Below, piece after piece: positions 56,511 through 64,000 of a DNA stretch of 64,000 nt (positions within the stretch are counted from its first letter, which is position 1; each line of letters opens with the position of its first letter). The notes under the pieces were generated by a model. The model ran no database searches and was not told where the DNA came from. It worked only from the letters and a program-made list of their open reading frames with translations. Position numbers and translations under genes: made by a program. The DNA lies in the NCBI RefSeq assembly GCF_008831285.2, contig NC_045146.1, positions 5,220,972-5,284,971 of the forward strand, in the 5' to 3' direction. The DNA is from Nymphaea colorata (lineage: Eukaryota > Streptophyta > Magnoliopsida > Nymphaeales > Nymphaeaceae).

Positions 56511-57245
56511 CTATGTCACCATGGTACACTCTTATGACCTACGTACCTGTACTGGTACATCGGTACGGCAGAATCGGTATGCGGGTAATTTGTGGTATGT
56601 TTGGATCTGGTTCCAGGATGGAACCAGATCGAAACCATAATAAAATGTAAAAAGTAACCCACGACGCTCGTCTTCTCCCTCTCGATTTCTTTCGTCTTCG
56701 AGCGGGTGCTTGATTGGAGTCCGACAAGAGCTTTGGCAGCCATTGGCGACGGACGACGACCGACGGCAGACTGCGACGGATGGTGAGTTGGCGACGACAA
56801 GTTTCTTCATTTGACAGTTTTAGGGTTGCTGCAACTATTGGGGTTTGACAGCTTGGGCAACTACCGACAGATGGTGACTGGGCGATGAGCGGCGAGTCGG
56901 GGACGACAGTTTTTCATTTGGCTGTACTTAGGGTTTAAGTTTTAGGGTTTGAGATTTCCATAGATTCATTGGAGTTCTTTGATACAACATTGGAGAAGCA
57001 GGACAATCAAAACGTTCCTTTAGAGGATCCACGTTCCAACCGATGGCCATGGCCTAAGCCGGGCCTCACCGGCGGCAACTGGTGAATTCTCATGATCTCT
57101 TCCACCACACCATCCATTGACTCCAAAAGCAAACCCATCTCGCCCACCAAAAAAAACTCCCACCTGCCCCTTCTCTGCCCCCTTTGGAATTCTAGCTCAT
57201 TCTGGAGATGCCAGCAAAATGGGTATCTTCACTTTGTGCTTTGTA

Positions 57246-57286
<41 letters not shown>

Positions 57287-57823
57287 ATTTTAGTCTGTTC
57301 CTGTGCATTGCAATATGTTTAAATGACTTCAACTTTCAACAAGGTGGGAGAGGATTATGTGTCTACTGCATTGCACCTGTGATCAAGGGTCATAGACTGC
57401 TTTAAGCATCGCAAGCAAATTTGTCATGCTGATATTTTTGATCCTAGATGTTGGTGACAATATAGAGAGAACATAGCGTCTAGACTTTTGTTTGTGGACA
57501 TCGAAAGTCTTGCCTAGTCCTGATCTAGATATGTTGTGTCTATAAAATGTATATTTCTGTCTAGTGAATTGTTTGTCAATTTGATTATAACTTATAAGTT
57601 ATGGAGCTTATGATTGTTGTTGTTACACACTGCTTTATGTTGTTGTTGTTATATGTTATTGATGTGATGATATCATTTGTTTTTTTTTTTAAATTCTTCA
57701 TTTTTTAAATTAAAAATATATAATTATCGCCGAACCACCATACCAAGATTGACAAAATCGCCGTACCCATACATGCTTTCCCATACCCGTACCAGCATCC
57801 ATACTCGTAGCTATGTGACATAG
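56511..57823. mobile_element. hAT-like non-autonomous DNA element inserted in Copia X2
   Basis: 1313 bp with terminal inverted repeats CTATGTCAC (56511-56519) and GTGACATAG (57815-57823). Flanks AGAGTAAT (56503-56510) and AGAGTTTT (57824-57831) form an 8-bp target duplication with two mismatches, as hAT elements make. Removing it restores the collinearity of the X2 integrase. Both ends carry GGTAC/CCGTACCC text; the interior has a GC-rich part (56660-56910) and a (GA)n tract at 57250-57281. No transposase is visible. The GC-rich interior may be captured host sequence. Confidence 0.7.
57250..57281. repeat. (GA)n microsatellite
   Basis: About 30 bp of AG repeat inside the hAT-like element. Confidence 0.9.
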
Positions 57824-58749
57824 AGAGTTTTCATCCACAAAAATGACATAATATAGCAAATCACCTTTAGACATAATAGGAACGGGTCCCCATACATCTG
57901 AATGCACTAATTCAAAGGGTGCTTTTGCAACAAAGTTTCCATTGCCAAAAGGTAAAACCTTAATTTTGGTTTTAATACAATCAATACAAGAAATTGTTTC
58001 TTTACATTTCTCCTTCAAAAAGGGGGTTACAAGACATTTTTCGTAAACTTAAATGTCCAAAGTCTTTGATGCCAAATTTGAATCTCACTTTTCTTAGTAA
58101 CATTGCAAGTAGGGTTGGAAAGATCCAAATAATCAACATAGTAGAGATCACTTTTTCTAGAACCTTCCCCAATCATCTTCTTAAAAAATATGGTCTTGTA
58201 TCAAAAATTTATTTTGTGAGAAGATAATATCACATCCAAGATTGGTCATTTGAGAAACCGATAGCAGATTTAAGTTAAGTTTGAGAACAAATCTAACTTT
58301 GGGTATTTTGAAAATTTTTGAATTAAAATTTTGATCAATATTTCCAATACATTTGATTTCAAGAGGAGTTCCATCGATGGTTTTAACAAAAGGGCATGAT
58401 TCTTCCTTAGTGCATTGAGTAAGTAGTGAACTACAAGGGGTCATATGAAATGAAACTCTGGAATAAAGTATCCAAGAGTACTTACTTGATGATATAGTTG
58501 CCACATGTTGCTCTGAAAATTGGAGAAGCCCCTCCTTTAAAGAGTGGTTGAAGAACATCAATGAGCTACGGTTGGAGAGCACTTACAAGCTTGTCTAGGT
58601 TGAAGTGATTACTTTCTTCATACGTTATGCTGGCCACACTTGTTTTCTTATCAAATTTCTTCAATTTAAGACACCTAGGTTTAGTATGTCCTTCTTCTTG
58701 GCAATGAAAACATATAATTTTTTGTTGCTATCCTCATAATTTCTATTGC

Positions 58750-58936
58750 TGCCGTGAGACTTGGAGAGAGAAAACTTTATTCATTCACTGACCCCGATCT
58801 CTATTATAAAGAGATTAGGGTAGAAAAGAGATTTATAGATTACATCAACCAAAAATAAAGAAATGATTAAAGAGGTCATATAACTCTTTAATATTACAAA
58901 GAGCCACCTAGAAACATAAACTCTTCTAATTCAACA
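58750..58936 (-). repeat. 3' LTR of Copia Y2
   Basis: 187 bp on the minus strand, TGTTGAATTAGAAG to ...CTCACGGCA, preceded by the purine tract GCTTGAGGGGGAG. Related to the Y1 LTR, with many substitutions between them, so the two copies are old. Confidence 0.75.
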
Positions 58937-61900
58937 CTCCCCCTCAAGCTGGAACATACATATTAAACATGCTCATCTTGTCACAATATCTAGAGAAATC
59001 ACCAATAGGAAGAACTTTGGTGAAGATATCTACAGATTGATCTTCTGGAGGAACATGAATGGTGGCAATGATTCCTCCTTGAACGAGATCTCGAATGTAA
59101 TGGCAGCCCACTTCAATATATTTAGTTCTCTCATGAAAAACTGGATTGTTTGCAATGTATCTGGTTGCTCGATTGTCACAATACATCTGCATGGGAAGCA
59201 GAATCGACACACTTAGGCTAGATAGCATGAATCTAGCCCAAGTCATTTCTGCTGCAGTTTGAGCCATAGCTCTGTATTTGGATTCTGCACTAGATCTTGA
59301 CACCACACCTTGTTTTTTGCTTCTCTAAGATATAAGGTTGTCTCCCACAAATACACAAAACCTTGTGGTAGATTTCATGTCTTGACTGAACCAACATAGT
59401 CAGCATCACTAAAGGCTTTCACTTCTAGGGTCTTACCTTTTGTGAAGAAAAGGCCTTTGCCAGAAGACGATTTCAGATATTTGACCACCATTAAAACAAC
59501 ATCCCAATGAACATTCCTGGGTGTTTCCATAAATTGACTTAGCTTCCCCACTGCAAAGTTAATGTCTGGTCTTGTCACAGTAATGTAGAGGAGTTTTCCA
59601 ATAAGGGATCTACATGATCGAGAATCCACTAATTCTGATTGGTCATCATGAAGATGTATGCATGGATTCATAGGTAGATTGGCCGGTTCAGCTCCTAGCA
59701 TCCCGATGTTATGCAATAAATCAAGAACATACTTCCGTTGAGAGACAACGACACCATCCCTATTGCAAGCAACCTCTATTCCCAAGAAATATCGTAGTGG
59801 ACCAAAATCTTTTGTCACAAAGTGTTTTTGAAGAAATAGCTTTTTTTTTCAGAAATTTCTTGATTGGGATCACCTATTAGGATAATATCATCAACATAAA
59901 CCACTAGAACAGTTATACCCCTAGAAGTCTTCTTAATAAACAGAGAATGATCAAGAGGAGATCTCGCAAAGCTACACTTTGAGACTACCTTAAAGAACTC
60001 GTGAAACCACACACGAGGACTCTGCTAGAGTCCATAAATAGTTTTCTTCAATTTGCACACTTTTCCACACTCCCCTTGTCATTCAAACCCTGGTGGTTGT
60101 TGCATATAGATAATCTCACCGAGATCACCATGTAAAAAGACATTTTTGACATCGAGCTGATACATGTGCCAGTCATGGTGTACAACCACAGAAATGATAG
60201 AACAAATGGTTCCCAATCGAGCAACAAGAGAAAAAGTCTCAAAGAAATCCACTCTGTAAGTCTGCGTGTAGCCCTCAGCAACCAACCGAGCTTTGAATCG
60301 TTCCATAGAGCCATCAAAATTATATTTCGCTGTGAATACCCACTTAGAGCCAACAATGTCACAACCAGGAGAAGGATCAACAAGTTTTCATGTGCTTCAC
60401 TGAACTAATGCATCCATCACATTTTGCATAGCTTGTCTCTATTGGGTATCTCACAAAGCTTATTGGTGACACGTAGGATCTAATAGAGCTTGAATAAATT
60501 GTTGCGTACTTTTACAAACACCGTTAGTAGACACAAAATGAGATATAGAATGCAGAGTACAATGTTGCTTGCCTTTGCGAACAACAATAGGTAAGTCTTG
60601 ATAGGGATCAGATGGACTAGGTCTACTCATTTTAGATGTACTTACCTATTGAGAAGTGGTTGGGAAAGGATCATGAGAAGGGTCCTGTCGACGTGTGTAG
60701 ACCAGGGGAGGATCACAAAACTTGGACACTACAAAAGGAGATCCAAAATGGAATGACTCCAAAAGAAAAGGAGGAATAGGTAGTGGGTCTGATGACAGTG
60801 GCATCTCAGTAGAGATAGGAGAGGAACTATAATAAGGTTGAGACTGAAAGAATGTGACATCCGCACTGATATACTCATTTTGAGTCAAGGGATCAAAGCA
60901 TTTGTAGCCTTTATGCTTTTTGGAGTACCCTATAAAGATACACTTAATGGCTTGGACACCCAATTTATCACATGTGGGTCCAAGTATGTGAACAAAGCAA
61001 GTGCAACCAAATACTTTGGGAGCTACTGAAAACAAGGGTCATTGTGAGTGTACAAGTTTAATGAGAGCCTTGCTATCAAAATGAAGTATATACAACTTCT
61101 GACCTTTCCTTCAAAAGGAAGACCCAAGTGACTCGAGAATAATCATCAACAATGACAAGGAAATAACAAAATCTTGACCTACTAGCAACTCTGCTAGGAC
61201 CCCACACATCAACATGAAGAAAATCAAATAGTCCACAACTGGACGGACTAAGGCTCTATCAATATATGCTATGGGTGTGTTTGCCAAGTTGACAGACTTC
61301 ACACCGGAATGACTCTGGTACTGGAAGATGAGGAAGAAGGTGACAAAGCTTAGAGACAGATGGATGACCAAGTCTGAGATGCCACTAGAAGGAGGAAGAC
61401 AATGAAGTGGTTGATGATACTTCAATACCCACATAATATGATAGGAAGTAGATGCCTCCTTTCTCATAGCCTCCATCAATCGTCTTTCTAGTTTGCAAGT
61501 ACTGAAATCAACATAAACCAGAGTCAAATGTAACACGACAATATAAATCATTAATCAATTGTCTAACCGATAATAGATTTGTAGGAAACTTATGAGCATA
61601 TAACACATTAGGAATAGTCACAGGCTGAGAAATCTTGATATCTCCATAACCCATAATAGGAGACCATCTACCATCTGCAAGTCTCACATAACATGTCTGA
61701 GATAATGAGTGTTGCACAATAAACATAAAAGATCTACTACAAAAGTGCATCGATGCTCCTGAATCAATAATCTAAGTAGTACCTGTATCATGTGAGACAA
61801 TATCAACAGACATAGCACTATCTATCATGACTATAGAGGCAGACGGTTGGGTAGATCTGTGTGCTAAGAAGTCCTCATACTCTAACTTGTTGACACTCAT

Positions 61901-62940
61901 AGTCACTGTCTCAGGGTGAGAAGAAGATAAAGGCCTATGTACAACTGATGATGCTACCTAGACAGATCCAATAGAAGACTATAAAGAATTCTTGCCCTGC
62001 TTACACGCAACATTTTTTCCTAGGGATGCAGTGGAAGGACAACCATGTTTATCCCAACATCTGTCTTCCAAGTGCCCTATTTTCCCACAGTAGGTGCGCT
62101 GAAATCTCCCCTTCCTCTTCCTAACCCTCGACCTATGCCTCTCCTTCTGAATGAACTGTATCCACGACCTCCTGAGGCTACCAAGGCAAAGGCATGGATA
62201 TCACTAGAGAGTGTTGAAAGCACCACAGCAAGATGGCTGAGTCTTTTGTAGGTTTCAACTTGGTAAGGGATTTCTGCTCTAGTAAGATGGCTGAGTCTTT
62301 TGTAGGTTTCAACTTGGTAAGGGATTTCTGCTCTAGTAAACATCTGTGCCTTTGCTACTTGCCTATTCAGAAGAGAGACCCTGTAGAAACTTCGCAACCA
62401 TAGATTGCTCACCATGACTCTTATGGCATGTTAGACATGGTAGTCGTAATGCTTTAAGTCATTCACAGATCGACTTAAGGGAAGCGAAATACTGAGCAAG
62501 ACTTTGGTCACCCTGTTGCAAATTAAGTAATTCCTCCTCCACCTGCAATATCTTAGTAACATTCTTGTCATTCAAGTAAGTTTGTAGCAAAAAATCTCAC
62601 ATTTGTTTGGCAAAGGTATAAAATGAAATAGTATAAGTAATTTGTGGTTGCATGCTATTCATGATCCATGACATGACAATATTATTATCTTCCTTTCATG
62701 AAACATATTTCCCACTCTTTGCCACAGGCTCATCTTCTTCGATAACATGCTCCTTCTGATGTCCAATCACAAACATCATAAGCACGTGAGACCAAAACTC
62801 ATAGTTAGATCCATCTAACTTTACAGTGAAACCATAAGAGAATGAATTTCCTTCACTTTTAACCTCATGAGAGAAATCAGTTTTGGGATTTTCAGCCAGC
62901 GTAAATCTGTCCACAAGTGAGCAACCACCACCAACAAGAG
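58937..62940 (-). mobile_element. Copia Y2, degenerate, integrase core deleted
   Basis: Minus-strand copy of family Y. RNase H 59306-58944 (SRSSAESKYRAMAQT, HIPPEDQ-like end), RT 60306-59375 in pieces (MYQLDVKNVFLHGDL; VLVVYVDDIILIGD with an intact YVDD near 59900), integrase C-terminal part 61035-60646 (FGCTCFVHILGPTCDK), integrase start 61260-61111 (DVWGPS, VDDYSR in shifted frames), protease flank 61750-61508 (LSQTCYVRLADGRW) and Gag 62914-62077 (LDGSNYEFWSHVLMMFV). The middle of integrase (second Asp to PQQNG) is missing near 61060-61110, a part Y1 still has. No 5' LTR was recognised. Confidence 0.8.
62231..62338 (-). repeat. Perfect 54-bp tandem duplication in Y2 gag
   Basis: Units 62231-62284 and 62285-62338 are identical. 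54 is a multiple of three, so the Gag frame carries an 18-residue repeat (RAEIPYQVETYKRLSHL). Not present in Y1. Confidence 0.95.
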
Positions 62941-63238
62941 AATATGTATATATATAGAGAGAGAGATAGAGAGAGAATGAAACTGATCAACAATAAGAAA
63001 CATCCAACACCACATGGCAGCGTTATATGCGCAGCACTTCTCCCAAACAAACTTCTAAACAACCAGACAACGTAATCAAGTGCGGATGGAGCAGCCCTCC
63101 TTAAAAAAAACAAGTACCCCACAACAACATATTGCTGCCCAACTGCTAACAGCACCAACGATAGAAAATTCGGCTGACAGCAACCCCGTGACAAAAAAAA
63201 AATCCAAAAATAGTAACCCAACATCTGTTAACAACAAC
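62941..63238. other. Stretch upstream of Y2 gag, unassigned
   Basis: This should hold the Y2 leader and 5' LTR, but it shows no likeness to the Y LTRs and no primer site. GA-rich near 62957-62978. Open frames here lack known domains. Confidence 0.35.
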
Positions 63239-64000
63239 TATCACATCCCAACCCTTTGACCTCAAATAACTTTGTTTTTTAAAAAAAAACATAAAACATT
63301 GAGTTGCGATGACACAACGATTCAAAAGGAAATGAGCTATGCAATTCAAAACAACGGGACATCTTTCATTTATATAATAATTTTCAATTCATACAAAAAT
63401 CACATCATACGTCTCAATAATACATATGACAAAAATGCCCCAAAATCATGACATTGATGTTTAACAAAAACAAGACATCAATATAACCAAAACAAGACGC
63501 ACCGACACTACAATAGACCCAAAACCTCCCCAATAGGATGTGAGTAGAGCCATCTGATCAACCTACTGTCCTGAGTCCGTCAAAACCTAAAAAAGAAAGA
63601 CAACTGAAGGCTTAGCCTTCGCAGTAAGACAACAAGCCAGATAAATCCCTAACCTTCTAAGGTAAGGGCTCAAATATGAGATATAACAAATATGAAAGCA
63701 ACTCATGTTGTGATAGGGCATATATTCGCATGACTTGGTATGTAGGCCTCTCACATATACCACGACATGTAAAGGCCACTCAATGGCTATAATAGCACAT
63801 TCATTAGTCACATGCAATTCATGCATGAACACATCATTCACAATCATTTCATTCACACACACTTCATTCACATTCTTTTTATTTACATTAGCTTTAGTGA
63901 ATTAATAGTTCATATGGGTGTAAACACAGACACATTCACACTGCAGCGAAAGGTTGTGGATCCATTCACGCTGCAGCGGAAGAGCACTCATCCATGGATA
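63239..64000 (-). repeat. Inverted partial copy of the 3.26-kb LTR family, cut by window edge
   Basis: The complement of this block follows the plus-strand sequence 18283-19035 closely, in the same order: ATCCATGGATGA, TCGCTGCAG, CATTGAGTGGCCTTTACATG, TCGTGGTATATGTGAG, GGTTGATCAGATGGCTCTA and the end GGGTTGGGATGTGATA. It carries the element end at about 63239; the rest lies beyond the right edge, so it may be a full element or another solo LTR. Confidence 0.8.

Larger units (their letters stand above)
55620..58749 (-). mobile_element. Copia X2, degenerate, split by a DNA transposon
   Basis: Second copy of family X, collinear with X1 from about 50.64 to 52.45 kb. It begins in the spacer after integrase (GTTCATCAAAGGAGT near 55630, also at 50640); the RT, RNase H and 3' LTR are missing. 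Integrase is split: the part with HSDVWGPVPIMSKG lies at 57960-57840 and the rest (SRYLG..., ISNEFEEF, QQNG) at 56510-56290, with the hAT-like element between them. Protease/Gag end at 58582-58181 (SFHMTPCSS). Y2's LTR cuts its Gag. Confidence 0.8.

Noticed and set aside
62696-63349. Overlapping membrane-protein-like open frames on the minus strand
   Set aside because: The first is Copia Y2 Gag; the others are hydrophobic chance frames in the adjoining T-rich sequence.

Overview
The window looks like nuclear DNA of a flowering plant. It has spliced plant genes with GT-AG introns, many Ty1/copia retrotransposons that use the usual initiator-Met tRNA primer site, a tandem TRIM, MITE-like fold-backs, long (AT)n arrays and a satellite-like tandem array. 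No species can be assigned from the sequence alone.

Two cellular gene starts can be supported; they face away from each other. Gene A (minus strand, 29928 down to 10461 and probably on past the left edge) is an LRR receptor-like kinase of the malectin-type LRR-VIII-2 group (relatives of Arabidopsis At1g07650, At1g53430/40, RKF1). I rebuilt 19 exons by eye from splice sites and reading phase: signal peptide, N-terminal cap, LRR repeats (mostly one 72-nt exon each), malectin domain and transmembrane segment. All join in phase with no stop, giving about 647 residues. No kinase exon is in the window; the sequence to the left (1-9808) is retrotransposon. The introns hold a tandem TRIM (intron 4) and a 3.26-kb solo-LTR-like insertion with a perfect 5-bp target duplication (intron 5). 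Gene B (plus strand, from 44050) shows only an exon 1 of the same family (signal peptide ending AARLPDEE, same splice phase).

Layout: 1-3921 degenerate Copia element 1 with its 3' LTR; 3921-8196 degenerate Copia element 2; 8197-9113 fragment of a minus-strand Copia with LTR and PBS; 9265-9808 Copia RNase H/LTR remnant; 10461-29928 gene A; 29929-39064 gene-poor spacer with a 3 x 101-bp repeat, two MITE-like elements, an 11-unit ~188-bp tandem array and a solo-LTR relative; 39065-43945 a complete Copia element with identical LTRs and an open 1374-aa polyprotein; 44050-44191 gene B exon 1; 44192-48638 repeats and a LINE remnant; 48639-62940 four decayed minus-strand Copia pieces of two families in alternating order (X1, Y1, X2, Y2), X2 being split by a 1.3-kb hAT-like element; 63239-64000 an inverted partial copy of the 3.26-kb LTR family.

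The most notable points are the very young Copia insertion 105 bp upstream of gene B's ATG, the tandem TRIM and solo LTR inside gene A, the satellite array with a dimer duplication, and the alternating X-Y-X-Y Copia block. I saw no convincing wholly new system.
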